A stretch of DNA of 64,000 nucleotides from Ruminococcus bicirculans (ex Wegman et al. 2014) (GTDB lineage: Bacteria > Bacillota > Clostridia > Oscillospirales > Ruminococcaceae): positions 310,001 to 374,000 of the forward strand of contig NZ_HF545617.1 of assembly GCF_000723465.1 (NCBI RefSeq). The letters run 5' to 3'. Below the pieces are notes generated by a model that did no database searches, had not been told where the DNA came from, and saw only the letters and a list, made by a program, of their open reading frames with translations. Below are positions 8,042-16,825 of the stretch, one piece after another. The number at the start of each line of letters is the position of its first letter. Position 1 is the stretch's first letter. Both the position numbers and the translations under genes were made by a program.

Positions 8042-10279
8042 ATGGCAAGAAAAAAGGCAGAGCCTAAAAAGACTGCTAAACCAAATAACAACGCATATAT
8101 CGAGGGTGCAGGACTTGTTGCAGATGAAAAGATAACAATGTCTCTTGAAAAGAACTATATGCCATATGCCATGAGCGTTTTGGTATCAAGAGCGTTCCCT
8201 GAGATAGACGGCTTTAAGCCCTCACACAGAAAACTGCTTTATACCATGTATAAAATGGGACTTTTAAACGGAAAGCTCACAAAGTCTGCCAATATCGTTG
8301 GTGCGACCATGAGGCTCAATCCTCACGGCGACGGTGCTATATATGAAACCATGGTAAGACTTTCACAGGGCAATGAAGCACTTTTGCACCCATATGTAAT
8401 GAGTAAGGGAAACTTCGGTAAGGCATATTCAAGAGATATGGCGTATGCTGCCTCTCGATACACTGAGGCAAAGCTCATGCCTATCTGTCAGGAGCTTTTC
8501 GGAGATATAGATAAGGACACTGTGGATTTTGTTCCTAACTATGATAACACCACCACAGAGCCGACCTTGCTTCCTGCTACTTACCCGTCAATACTTGTTA
8601 ATGCAAACGTTGGTATAGGCGTTTCTATGGCTTCATCAGTTTGTCCGTTCAACCTTAGCGAGGTTTGTGAGACAACTATCGGACTTATGAAAAATCCTGA
8701 TTTCAACGCTCTTGAAACGCTGAAAGGACCTGACTTTCCGGGCGGTGCTTCACTTCTCTATGATGAGGAGGAGCTTGATAAGATATACCGCACAGGAAAA
8801 GGCTCTGTTAAGCTGAGAGCAAAATATCAGTATGACAAGGAGTCAAGGTGTCTTGAAATCGTTGAGATACCTGCCACTACCACAGTTGAAGCAATAATCG
8901 AGAAGATAATTGCTCTCGTTAAGGCAGGCAAGATAAGAGAGGTATCATATATCCGTGATGAAACGGACATTAACGGTCTGAAAATAGGTATAGATATCAA
9001 AAAGGGCGTAGACCCTGATAAGCTTATGCAAAAGCTTTATAAGCTGACGCCGCTTCAGGACTCATATTCATGCAATTTCTATATACTTGTTCACGGCTAT
9101 CCAAGAATAATGGGCGTTTATGATATAATTAAAGAATGGGTAGCGTTCAGAATGGACTGCGTTCGCCGTAGGACAAGCTTTGACCTTGCTAAAAAGAAAG
9201 ACAAGCTGCATCTGCTGAAAGGTCTTGGAAAAATACTTCTCGATATCGACAAGGCTATAAAGATAATCAGAGAAACGGAAGAAGAAACAGAGGTCGTTCC
9301 TAACCTTATGGTTGGATTCGGCATTGACGAGATACAGGCAGATTATGTTGCTGAAATAAAGCTCAGACACCTTAACCGTGAGTATATCCTCAAAAGAACT
9401 GCCGAAACTGAAGATCTTGAAAAAGCTATTGCAGAGCTTGAAGATATTCTTGGAAGCGACAGAAAAATAAAGAATATCATCATTTCCGAATTAAAGGAAG
9501 TTTCAAAGAAGTATGGTCAGCCAAGAAAAACTCAGTTCTATTATAAGACTGATATCGAGGAGATAGACATAGAGGACGATATTCTTGACTACGCCTGCAA
9601 GCTTTTCCTATCTCAAAGCGGTTATTTCAAGAAATGTACTCCGCAATCACTGAGAATGGCAAGCGAGCAGAAGTATAAAGAGGGCGACGGTCCGCTTCAG
9701 GAAATGGAAAGCACCAACAAAACGGAGCTTCTGTTCTTCTCAGACAAGGCGGCTGTGTATAAGACCAAGGTATCGCAGTTTGCCGACACAAAGGCAAGCT
9801 CTCTTGGTGACTATATTCCTGCAAAGCTTGGTTTTGATGACGGTGAGGGCGTTGTGTCCATGGTGAATACTGTAGATTATTCGGGCTATATGATATTCTG
9901 TTTTGAAAACGGAAAGGTGGCAAAAGTGCCGCTCAATGCCTATGAAACAAAGACCAACAGAAAGAAGCTTGCCAACGCTTATTCTGCAAAGGCTAAGCTT
10001 GTGGGAATGTTCTTTGTGCAGGATAACGCTGAGATAATGCTTCGCACAACTAACGGCAGAGCAATGATATTTGATACAGCGCTTCTTATGCCTAAGTCCA
10101 CGAGAGATACTATAGGCGTTCAGGTCATGACACTTAAAGCGAAGAATGCAGTTGTTGATAAGGCGTTTATCGTTGACGATGAGACAGCAGCAGGCCTTTC
10201 AAAATATCGCAGCAAAACGATACCTGTTGCAGGCTGTTTTGCAAAGGATATCGAAGACCCTGACCAGATGCACTTCTGA
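8042..10279 (+). CDS. parC: Type IIA topoisomerase cleavage subunit (ParC/GyrA-like)
   Basis: This 745-residue subunit carries the DNA-cleaving tyrosine in the segment AASRYTEAKLMP. The segment preceding it, SANIVGATMRLNPHGDGAIY, aligns with the helix that contains the quinolone-determining residues. There HGDGAIYET has glycine where E. coli GyrA has Ser83 and glutamate where it has Asp87. No GyrA-box motif (QRRGGKG) is visible in the C-terminal domain, which favours a decatenating topoisomerase IV role over negative supercoiling. It is in an operon with the ParE-like subunit, with AGAAAGGAT upstream of the ATG. Confidence 0.88.
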   Translation: MARKKAEPKKTAKPNNNAYIEGAGLVADEKITMSLEKNYMPYAMSVLVSRAFPEIDGFKPSHRKLLYTMYKMGLLNGKLTKSANIVGATMRLNPHGDGAIYETMVRLSQGNEALLHPYVMSKGNFGKAYSRDMAYAASRYTEAKLMPICQELFGDIDKDTVDFVPNYDNTTTEPTLLPATYPSILVNANVGIGVSMASSVCPFNLSEVCETTIGLMKNPDFNALETLKGPDFPGGASLLYDEEELDKIYRTGKGSVKLRAKYQYDKESRCLEIVEIPATTTVEAIIEKIIALVKAGKIREVSYIRDETDINGLKIGIDIKKGVDPDKLMQKLYKLTPLQDSYSCNFYILVHGYPRIMGVYDIIKEWVAFRMDCVRRRTSFDLAKKKDKLHLLKGLGKILLDIDKAIKIIRETEEETEVVPNLMVGFGIDEIQADYVAEIKLRHLNREYILKRTAETEDLEKAIAELEDILGSDRKIKNIIISELKEVSKKYGQPRKTQFYYKTDIEEIDIEDDILDYACKLFLSQSGYFKKCTPQSLRMASEQKYKEGDGPLQEMESTNKTELLFFSDKAAVYKTKVSQFADTKASSLGDYIPAKLGFDDGEGVVSMVNTVDYSGYMIFCFENGKVAKVPLNAYETKTNRKKLANAYSAKAKLVGMFFVQDNAEIMLRTTNGRAMIFDTALLMPKSTRDTIGVQVMTLKAKNAVVDKAFIVDDETAAGLSKYRSKTIPVAGCFAKDIEDPDQMHF

Positions 10280-10291
10280 TATATGTTTTTT

Positions 10292-10320
10292 ACAGCGGAT
10301 AGACTTCTGTCCGCTGTTTT
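10292..10320 (+). terminator. Terminator after parC
   Basis: The perfect stem ACAGCGGA (10292-10299) with TCCGCTGT (10310-10317) is followed by a short T run. Confidence 0.75.
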
Positions 10321-10327
10321 GCGTTTG

Positions 10328-10356
10328 TTGACTTTTTACAGAGATTATGGTATACT
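10328..10356 (+). promoter_or_regulatory. Promoter of the zinc-ribbon membrane protein
   Basis: TTGACT (10328-10333), 17 bases, TATACT (10351-10356). Its position rules out a start codon at 10283 for the following gene. Confidence 0.75.
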
Positions 10357-10408
10357 TGTTTTGAAAAAGTGTGCAAATGCACGGATGTTGCAAAAGGGAG
10401 TTGTTTTT

Positions 10409-11191
10409 ATGGAGTGTCCTAAATGCCACAAGTCAGTTGACGATGATGACATTTTCTGTCCTAACTGTGACACAAGATTAAGACCAGACAAAAATACATC
10501 TATCATGAAGCGTTTCAAAAAGCAGAATAAACCGCTAAATGTGGAAATAGTGGGCGAGAAAAAACATAAATTGTCTGAAAGCAAGCTCAAGCTTATTCTT
10601 ATAACAGTGGCGGTAGTGCTTCTTGTGGTGCTTGTCGTCCTTATCGTTGTGAATATTATAAGCGGAAAGGGTGAAAACACCGCTGAGAGCATTTCTGAAT
10701 ATATCGGCGTAGATGTTGCAAAGGCTCAGAAAAAGCTTGATATGCACTTTAAGGACGAATCGGCTTTTCAGGGAGTGAACAATGCACTGAATTTTGATTA
10801 TATCATTGAGTCTGATGACAGTGTTAATGTTGATGGCATAAATTATCCTGAATGGGCGGCACTTGTTACTGTTGATGATGAAGAACGTATACAAACTGTA
10901 AAATATTCAAATTTCAAGGTGCTTAAAAACAATGCAAACGGTGAAAAAAAGAGTAAAGCTATCAACCTTGATAAGTTTGAACAAGGAGCAAAGTGGAGTG
11001 GCTTGTCAGATGCCATAGACCTTGAATATTACGGCATCATATGGTCAAAAGACACTAAAAATTATATATACCGCTATTGGTATGAGAATGACGCAGGTGA
11101 TGATCAGCCTGTGGTGCTTAATGTAACGTTCGATACGGATAATAAGTATCTGTATTATTCTTCTACGCTTATTTATCCTGAGTATCTGTAA
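10409..11191 (+). CDS. Zinc-ribbon single-pass membrane protein
   Basis: This 260-residue protein opens with a zinc ribbon, MECPKCHKSV...FCPNCDTRL (CxxC-x12-CxxC). A basic linker and one membrane helix (LILITVAVVLLVVLVVLIVV) follow, then an extracellular domain of about 150 residues. The start at 10409 is chosen because AAGGGAG precedes it and the promoter and terminator lie upstream; longer readings are not plausible. Zinc-ribbon plus helix proteins of this layout are frequent in Clostridia and usually unassigned. It precedes a zinc-ribbon pseudokinase of similar topology, which suggests a functional link. Confidence 0.8.
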   Translation: MECPKCHKSVDDDDIFCPNCDTRLRPDKNTSIMKRFKKQNKPLNVEIVGEKKHKLSESKLKLILITVAVVLLVVLVVLIVVNIISGKGENTAESISEYIGVDVAKAQKKLDMHFKDESAFQGVNNALNFDYIIESDDSVNVDGINYPEWAALVTVDDEERIQTVKYSNFKVLKNNANGEKKSKAINLDKFEQGAKWSGLSDAIDLEYYGIIWSKDTKNYIYRYWYENDAGDDQPVVLNVTFDTDNKYLYYSSTLIYPEYL

Positions 11192-11257
11192 AAGGGTCAT
11201 AATGTTACAAAAGAAATACAAATTGTTGCGTAAATTCTACAATTTCACAAAAAAAAC

Positions 11258-11286
11258 TTGACTTATGCTCGGTTTGTTGCTAATAT
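11258..11286 (+). promoter_or_regulatory. Promoter of the pseudokinase gene
   Basis: TTGACT (11258-11263), 17 bases, TAATAT (11281-11286), about 34 bases before the start codon at 11320. Confidence 0.65.
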
Positions 11287-11319
11287 AAATTGATGAATAA
11301 CGTAAAAAGGAGGTTCGGT

Positions 11320-13146
11320 ATGGATCCTAGTACTAAATTATGTATGGGCTGTATGAACGAACTTGGTTCTGACGGTCGCTGTCATTATTGTAGCTATACC
11401 GACGATATCCCGCATTTACAGGCTTATCTTGCACCGAGAACAGTGCTTGACAACAGATATATAGTCGGAAAAATGCTTTCATATAATGGTGAGGGTGCGT
11501 CTTACATTTGCTACGATATGGTTGGCAAATGTAAGTGTGTGGCAAGAGAGTATATGCCTGACACTCTTTGCGAAAGAGACAGCGAAAGTCAGCGACTTGT
11601 GGTGAACCCAGATTGTCTGGCTAAGTATAAGACATTTATGTCTGAGTTTGCAGACGTGAACAAAGTTCTTTCACGCATGAGAAATCTTCAGCATATCGCC
11701 ACGGCAAAGGATATGTTTTGCGAGAATAATACGACCTATGTCATACTCGAATATGTGGAGGGCGTGACGCTAAAGAAATTTTTACAGTCAAATACAGGCT
11801 TTCTCACATGGGAACAGGTCAAAAAGCTTTTTGTGCCATTGTTTACAACATTGAGCATTATACATAATGCAGGTATCATACACAGGGGAATATCTCCTGA
11901 AAATATTATTGTTACAACTGATTGTGAGCTTAAACTTACAGGCTTTTGCATAAGTTCTATAAGAACATCTAATACAGGGCTTTCTCCTGAGTTCTATTCA
12001 GGATATACCGCTCCTGAGCAATATTCTTCGTTAGAATGGCAGGGCACATGGACTGACGTTTATGCACTTGCTGCAGTTCTTTATAGAATACTAACAGGCT
12101 GTATGCCCCTTGACGCTTATACACGTACAAAGAATGATACTATGGTCGAAGCTTGCAGAGTCAATCCGAGAATACCACAGCATATCTCACGAGTTCTTTC
12201 AAGAGCTATGAGAGTTCGTGGCGAAGAAAGAATACAGACAGTTTCAGAGCTTGTTACTGCACTTTTTGAGCAGCATACAACGCATATGGAACACCCTAAG
12301 GGTTCAACTCAGACTATTCCTATACAGCATGTTCCAAGACAAAGAACGCAGTCAAGGCAAATGCCACAGCAGACTCGTGAGGAAGAAAAGCCTAAGAATA
12401 AAACGGCTACGATAATAGGCTGGACTGTGCTTGTGATAGTGCTTTTGCTTTCAGTTTTTCTGCTATATGAGTTGTTTTCAGGTCCGTCGGACAGCAATAA
12501 TGATTCGTCTGAGGATAAGGTCATTTCTTCTGATGATGCAGATGGAGTTGACAGCGAGGTATTCGTTTACAGCACCACAGTTGCTACGCCTAAGGTGACT
12601 GATGCTGAAAGTCAGTCAGAATATGGCTATGGCGCTATAATGCCTAACGTTGTGGGTCTGGAATACAATACTGTTGTAAAACAGCTTGGTGAGGATTTTA
12701 CTATCAAGGCTGAATATTATTATTCTGATGTTGACGATAAGGACGTTGTTAAAGAGCAGAGCATACCAGAGGGTACTGATTTTGATCCGTCTTTGAAAAA
12801 TGAGCTTGTTCTTAAAGTATGTGCAGGTCCTGAAAATGTTTCTGTTCCTGATTTCTCTGGTCTGTCAAAGAAGGCTTACCTTGAGCTACTTGATTCTTAT
12901 AATATCAAGTATAAGGTCGTTACCGATTTCTCAAGCTCTGTTTCTGCAGGATATGTTATGGCGACGAGCGTTAATGTTGGAAACACTGTGAATGTTAAAA
13001 ATGGTGATGTGCTTACAGTTACAGTTTCCGCAGGTCTTGTGACTACTACGACCACTACAACAAAGGCAACAGAGCCTAAGCCTGATACGAACACAGGCAG
13101 CTCTTCTGAAACAACACCAGCTCCGGCTGTTGTGCCTGCTGAATAA
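11320..13146 (+). CDS. Zinc-ribbon/PASTA Ser/Thr kinase homologue, predicted pseudokinase
   Basis: This 608-residue protein has a zinc ribbon (C8, C11, C21, C24), a kinase fold at about 45-315, a membrane helix at about 361-385 and two PASTA domains at about 439-502 and 505-572. It ends in a Thr-rich tail. The usual VAIK lysine is arginine (VAREY, R76), the HRD aspartate is glycine (IIHRGISPEN, G190) and DFG reads GFC (208-210). APE (231-233) and the asparagine of the catalytic loop are kept. PASTA kinases sense muropeptides and control wall synthesis; this one should bind but not phosphorylate. The start is the ATG after AAGGAGG. Confidence 0.87.
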   Translation: MDPSTKLCMGCMNELGSDGRCHYCSYTDDIPHLQAYLAPRTVLDNRYIVGKMLSYNGEGASYICYDMVGKCKCVAREYMPDTLCERDSESQRLVVNPDCLAKYKTFMSEFADVNKVLSRMRNLQHIATAKDMFCENNTTYVILEYVEGVTLKKFLQSNTGFLTWEQVKKLFVPLFTTLSIIHNAGIIHRGISPENIIVTTDCELKLTGFCISSIRTSNTGLSPEFYSGYTAPEQYSSLEWQGTWTDVYALAAVLYRILTGCMPLDAYTRTKNDTMVEACRVNPRIPQHISRVLSRAMRVRGEERIQTVSELVTALFEQHTTHMEHPKGSTQTIPIQHVPRQRTQSRQMPQQTREEEKPKNKTATIIGWTVLVIVLLLSVFLLYELFSGPSDSNNDSSEDKVISSDDADGVDSEVFVYSTTVATPKVTDAESQSEYGYGAIMPNVVGLEYNTVVKQLGEDFTIKAEYYYSDVDDKDVVKEQSIPEGTDFDPSLKNELVLKVCAGPENVSVPDFSGLSKKAYLELLDSYNIKYKVVTDFSSSVSAGYVMATSVNVGNTVNVKNGDVLTVTVSAGLVTTTTTTTKATEPKPDTNTGSSSETTPAPAVVPAE

Positions 13147-13186
13147 CGAAAACGTTTAATAAAATGTTAAAAAATAAACAAAGCCC

Positions 13187-13215
13187 TTGACAATTCAGGG
13201 GCTTTGTGCTATGCT
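13187..13215 (+). promoter_or_regulatory. Promoter of pfkA
   Basis: TTGACA (13187-13192), 17 bases, TATGCT (13210-13215). The -35 lies in the loop of an inverted repeat AAAGCCC/GGGCTTT that may also act as a weak terminator for the upstream gene. Confidence 0.7.
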
Positions 13216-13275
13216 CATTATAGATTATTAGGAAAGTAACAGGATAAATTGTTTCCTGGTTTGGAGGTATTTTAC

Positions 13276-14238
13276 ATGGCTAAGAAAATTGGTGTACTTA
13301 CCAGCGGAGGAGATGCTCCGGGAATGAACGCTGCTGTCAGAGCAGTATGCAGAGCTGGTCTTGCAAAGGGTATGGAAGTCGTAGGTATCCTCAGAGGATA
13401 TAACGGTCTTCTTAATGGTGAAGTTATTGAGATGAATGCAAGAACTGTTTCTGGCATAATCCAGAGAGGCGGTACTTGTCTTTATACTGCAAGATGTCCT
13501 GAATTCAGAGATATCGAGGGCGTAAAGAAGGGCAGAGATAAGTGTCTTGAAATGGGCCTTGACGGTATCGTAGTTATCGGTGGTGACGGCTCATTCAGAG
13601 GTGCGGCTGATCTTTCAGCACAGGGTATCCCATGTATCGGTCTGCCTGGTACTATAGACAACGATATTTCATGCACAGAATATACTATCGGTTATGACAC
13701 AGCTATGAACACGGCTATGGAAATGATCGATAAGATCAGAGATACAGCACAGTCACATGACAGATGTTCAGTAGTTGAGGTAATGGGCAGAAACGCTGGT
13801 CACATTGCTATCAACGTTGCTGCTGCTGTAGGCGCTGAGGCTGTTATCACACCTGAGAAGCCTTATGACCTCAATGCTATTGCTCAGAAGATGGAGCAGA
13901 CAAAGAAGTCAGGCAAGACACATTTTATCATTGTAGTTGCTGAGGGTGTTGGCAAGACAGAGTATATCACAAGAACTCTTCAGGATATTACTGGTGTCGA
14001 GTCAAGAGCTACTATTCTCGGTCATGTTCAGAGAGGCGGCTCTCCTACAGTAAGAGATAGAGTTGTCGCAACTGAAATGGGCTATCACGCTGTTGAACTG
14101 CTCGAGCAGGGCATTGGCAACAGAGTTGTTGGTATGAAGGACAACAAGATATATGATGTAGATATTCAGGAGGCTCTTTCAATGAAGAAGCCTTTCGAGG
14201 AAGAGCTTTACAAGATCCTCAATGAAACTGCATTCTAA
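13276..14238 (+). CDS. pfkA: ATP-dependent 6-phosphofructokinase
   Basis: This enzyme phosphorylates fructose 6-phosphate to the 1,6-bisphosphate, the committed step of glycolysis. It has 320 residues, the normal bacterial length. Visible motifs are LTSGGDAPGMNA at the N-terminus, GGDGSFRGA (the G-D-G-S form of ATP-using enzymes rather than PPi-using ones) and the catalytic LPGTIDNDI. The start at 13276 is preceded by TTTGGAGG; an upstream in-frame ATG at 13249 lacks a site. It appears to be transcribed alone. Confidence 0.95.
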   Translation: MAKKIGVLTSGGDAPGMNAAVRAVCRAGLAKGMEVVGILRGYNGLLNGEVIEMNARTVSGIIQRGGTCLYTARCPEFRDIEGVKKGRDKCLEMGLDGIVVIGGDGSFRGAADLSAQGIPCIGLPGTIDNDISCTEYTIGYDTAMNTAMEMIDKIRDTAQSHDRCSVVEVMGRNAGHIAINVAAAVGAEAVITPEKPYDLNAIAQKMEQTKKSGKTHFIIVVAEGVGKTEYITRTLQDITGVESRATILGHVQRGGSPTVRDRVVATEMGYHAVELLEQGIGNRVVGMKDNKIYDVDIQEALSMKKPFEEELYKILNETAF

Positions 14239-14272
14239 TTTTTCATGAGGTCTGAGTCTTTAAGACTTTGAC

Positions 14273-14382
14273 ATATTACAGAGTAGAAAACTGAGCGTTA
14301 AGTGTCCGTCGGACGGGGAGTTGCCGTCGGAACGAAAAAGGCAGAATCTTTGCGGTTCGGTTTTCGCATCCCGCTGAATGTG
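14273..14382 (+). ncRNA. THF (tetrahydrofolate) riboswitch
   Basis: The leader of the folate transporter gene contains the conserved THF-riboswitch pieces in order: GAGTAGA (14281-14287), GCGTTAAGTGTC (14295-14306), a GTCGG...CCGTCGG hairpin, AACGAAAAA and GCATCCCGCTG (about 14366-14376). I recognise these from the known class found upstream of folT in Firmicutes. Ligand binding to reduced folate would favour the downstream terminator. Confidence 0.88.
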
Positions 14383-14401
14383 TAATTGAAGCTTTTTATA
14401 G

Positions 14402-14445
14402 CGGCTCTGCACATCCCGCATGGGTAGTGTGCAGAGCTGTTTTTA
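14402..14445 (+). terminator. Riboswitch-controlled attenuator of folT
   Basis: The perfect 10-bp stem GCTCTGCACA (14404-14413) with TGTGCAGAGC (14428-14437), followed by TGTTTTT, lies between the riboswitch and the folT ribosome site. It is the expected expression platform. Confidence 0.88.
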
Positions 14446-14495
14446 TGCTCCGTTATGCACAAAGCGACAAGCTCGCAGAATAAGGAGGTAAATTT

Positions 14496-15134
14496 ATGAA
14501 GAGCTTCGGAAGAATGTTCTATGACTCTTTCAAGTCACTGAAAGATCTTAGAACATTGACAACAGCAGGAATACTGATAGCGTTGGCGTTTGCTATCAGA
14601 TCATTTTCCATTGAGGTAACGCCTGACTTGAGGATTGGTTTCACTTTTCTTGCAACCTGTACTATAGGTATGCTTTACGGACCTGTGGTATGTGGAATGT
14701 CTACATTTGTGCTTGACTTTCTAGGATATATAGTGCAGAACAAATCTCCGAGAGCCTACAGTCCACAGCTTGCAATGGTAGTTATTATTTCAGGTATCAT
14801 CTACGGCTGTTTGTTGTATAAGTGCGATTTTAACAACAAAAAGCTTCAAAGCTACATAAGAATCGCAATTGCAAGAGGAAGTGTTATACTTTTCTGTAAT
14901 ATAGGACTTAATTCTTATTTCCTGTATACACTTTATGTAAACAAGACTTTTGGCATCACAAACCTCACCAAAGAAGGAATGAGCGGTTTTCTTACATACT
15001 GCACACCGAGAATAGCGAAAAATCTTATCCAGCTCCCTGTGGATCTGATCTTGCTCATGTTATTCCTGCCTGCTGTGAAGTTTGCTTATGAAAAAGTAAG
15101 AACACAGTTTGGACATAAAGCGACAAATACATGA
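14496..15134 (+). CDS. folT: ECF folate transporter S component
   Basis: This 212-residue integral membrane protein is the substrate-binding S component that captures folate and docks on the shared EcfAA'T module. Predicted helices include AGILIALAFAI, IGFTFLATCTIGMLYGPVVC and LAMVVIISGIIYGCLL. The assignment rests on similarity to FolT-type proteins (RTLTTAGILIALAFAIRSF near the start) and is strengthened by the THF riboswitch upstream. The ATG follows AAGGAGG. The energising ECF genes are not in this window. Confidence 0.9.
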   Translation: MKSFGRMFYDSFKSLKDLRTLTTAGILIALAFAIRSFSIEVTPDLRIGFTFLATCTIGMLYGPVVCGMSTFVLDFLGYIVQNKSPRAYSPQLAMVVIISGIIYGCLLYKCDFNNKKLQSYIRIAIARGSVILFCNIGLNSYFLYTLYVNKTFGITNLTKEGMSGFLTYCTPRIAKNLIQLPVDLILLMLFLPAVKFAYEKVRTQFGHKATNT

Positions 15135-15140
15135 TTTAAA

Positions 15141-15168
15141 GCAGCGGCAGAAATGTCGCTGTTTTTTG
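15141..15168 (+). terminator. Terminator after folT
   Basis: The stem CAGCGGC with GTCGCTG (15142-15161) is followed by six T residues. Confidence 0.82.
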
Positions 15169-15221
15169 CGTGAAAATATACAATAAAAATGGGGTACTAA
15201 TGTGAAATTTAGGTGAAACAC

Positions 15222-15250
15222 TTGAAATCCGTTGAGATTTAGTGTATAAT
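15222..15250 (+). promoter_or_regulatory. Promoter of proC
   Basis: TTGAAA (15222-15227), 17 bases, TATAAT (15245-15250). Confidence 0.75.
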
Positions 15251-15309
15251 TAAAATTAAGTTATTTTTAAGGCAGGCTTCTGCCTTTTATTCAGAAAGGT
15301 CTTGAGTGT

Positions 15310-16110
15310 ATGATAAATGTTGGTTTTATCGGTGCAGGAAATATGGGCTATGCTATCATGAAGGGCATTGCAGGCAGTAAAATGAGTAAGGATATTCAGC
15401 TTTACGCTTTTGATAAATATGCTCCGATACTTGATAGACTTGACGAGCTTGGAACAGTAAAATGTTCAGGCTGTGCAGAGGTAGTTGAAAAGTCAGAATA
15501 TGTTTTTCTTGCAATTAAGCCTCAGCAGCTTGACGAGGTGCTTGATGAGATAGCTCCTGCGGTAACGAAAGATACGGTCATAGTTTCTATCTGCGCAGGC
15601 ATTACAGATGATTATATCGCTTCAAAAACTGTGGCTGGCGCAAAGGTAGTGCTTGTTATGCCAAACACTCCTCTTCTTCTTGGGGAGGGCGCAACTGCTC
15701 TTTCACGCTCTGACAGCGTAACAGATGAGGAGTTTGAGCTTGTTTGCAATATCTTTGGCTCATGCGGTATGTATGCCGTCATATCAAAGGATAAAATGAA
15801 AGAGATAATAGCAATAAACGGTTCATCTCCTGCTTTTATCTATCTGTATGCTCAGGCATTCGTAGAGTATGCAAAGAGCGTTGATATCGATGAAACAGTT
15901 GCAAGAGATCTTTTTGCAAAGTCGCTTATCGGCTCTGCTAAAATGATAACTGACAGTGGCAAGTCACTTGATGAGCTTATTGAAATGGTATCATCAAAGG
16001 GTGGCACAACTATTGCTGGTCTTGAAAAGCTCCGTGAGGGCGGTCTGCCAAAGGCTGTTGAGAATTGCTGCAAGGCTTGCACTAAGAGAGCTTACGAGCT
16101 TTCAAAATAG
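15310..16110 (+). CDS. proC: Pyrroline-5-carboxylate reductase
   Basis: This 266-residue enzyme reduces 1-pyrroline-5-carboxylate to L-proline with NAD(P)H, the last step of proline synthesis. The N-terminal Rossmann motif is GFIGAGNMGYAI. The segment VVLVMPNTPLLLGEGATAL is characteristic, as is the C-terminal VSSKGGTTIAGLEKL signature. It stands alone with its own promoter; the next gene begins 50 bases later, so partial read-through is possible. Confidence 0.95.
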   Translation: MINVGFIGAGNMGYAIMKGIAGSKMSKDIQLYAFDKYAPILDRLDELGTVKCSGCAEVVEKSEYVFLAIKPQQLDEVLDEIAPAVTKDTVIVSICAGITDDYIASKTVAGAKVVLVMPNTPLLLGEGATALSRSDSVTDEEFELVCNIFGSCGMYAVISKDKMKEIIAINGSSPAFIYLYAQAFVEYAKSVDIDETVARDLFAKSLIGSAKMITDSGKSLDELIEMVSSKGGTTIAGLEKLREGGLPKAVENCCKACTKRAYELSK

Positions 16111-16160
16111 TTATTTTTTCTGCACCGTGGCATATACATTACTCAAAGGAGTGATGTATA

Positions 16161-16754
16161 ATGAACAGCGGGACAGGCATATACAAAAGCGGAGTTCTTG
16201 CATTTTTTGCAGGAGCTATCCTGATTGGTGCGCTTTTGGGTGCTGTTACTTTTTGCTTTATGGGCAGCGACGAGCTTTCAATGCTGTCGGTGTTTTCAAA
16301 CAGCTTCGTTGACGTGAGGTCGTCAGGTGATCTTGAAGAAATTCTTGTGAGGTCTTTTTTCAGTTCGACTGTTTTTTTAGCAGTTGTGTTTTTGTCAGGT
16401 TTTTCTTCACTGGGACAGCCTTTAGCTGTTGCAGTATTGCTGTTGCGTGGCATGGGCTGGGGTGTTGCAATGTCTCAGCTTTACAGCATTTACGGCGGAC
16501 ATGGTGCGTTACTTTCAGCGATGTTTGTACTTATTCCTGCGGTCATAACAGCTGCGGCACTTATTATAGCCGCAAGGGAAGCTGTCGCTATGTCAAATAT
16601 CCTGCTGTGCATTGTTTTTTCTGAAGGACAGCATAGCGGTCTGCGACAGACGGTGCGGCTTTATGCTGTTAAGTTTCTTGTGCTTGAAGCAGCGGCGGCT
16701 GTTGCGGCTGCGCTTGAATGTCTGCTGACGATTATTTTTGCAGGACGAATTTAG
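16161..16754 (+). CDS. Stage II sporulation protein M-like membrane protein
   Basis: This 197-residue membrane protein has about five hydrophobic segments (GVLAFFAGAILIGALLGAV, STVFLAVVFLSGFSSLG, LAVAVLLLRGMGWGVAM, VLIPAVITAAALIIAA and a final Ala-rich helix). The size, the acidic first loop and the GFSSLGQPLAVAVLLLRGMG pattern fit the SpoIIM/DUF95 family. In spore formers SpoIIM joins SpoIID and SpoIIP in peptidoglycan remodelling during engulfment. The call is by pattern and is not certain; Ruminococcus genomes keep several sporulation genes. Confidence 0.65.
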   Translation: MNSGTGIYKSGVLAFFAGAILIGALLGAVTFCFMGSDELSMLSVFSNSFVDVRSSGDLEEILVRSFFSSTVFLAVVFLSGFSSLGQPLAVAVLLLRGMGWGVAMSQLYSIYGGHGALLSAMFVLIPAVITAAALIIAAREAVAMSNILLCIVFSEGQHSGLRQTVRLYAVKFLVLEAAAAVAAALECLLTIIFAGRI

Positions 16755-16825
16755 TATACAGTATACAAAGAATGAAATAAAATTCGGGGCAATTTCGGGG
16801 ACTATTAATTTTAAGGAGCAGTGTA

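Noticed and set aside
10283-10408. N-terminal extension of the zinc-ribbon protein
   Set aside because: It would translate through the parC terminator and the gene's own promoter.
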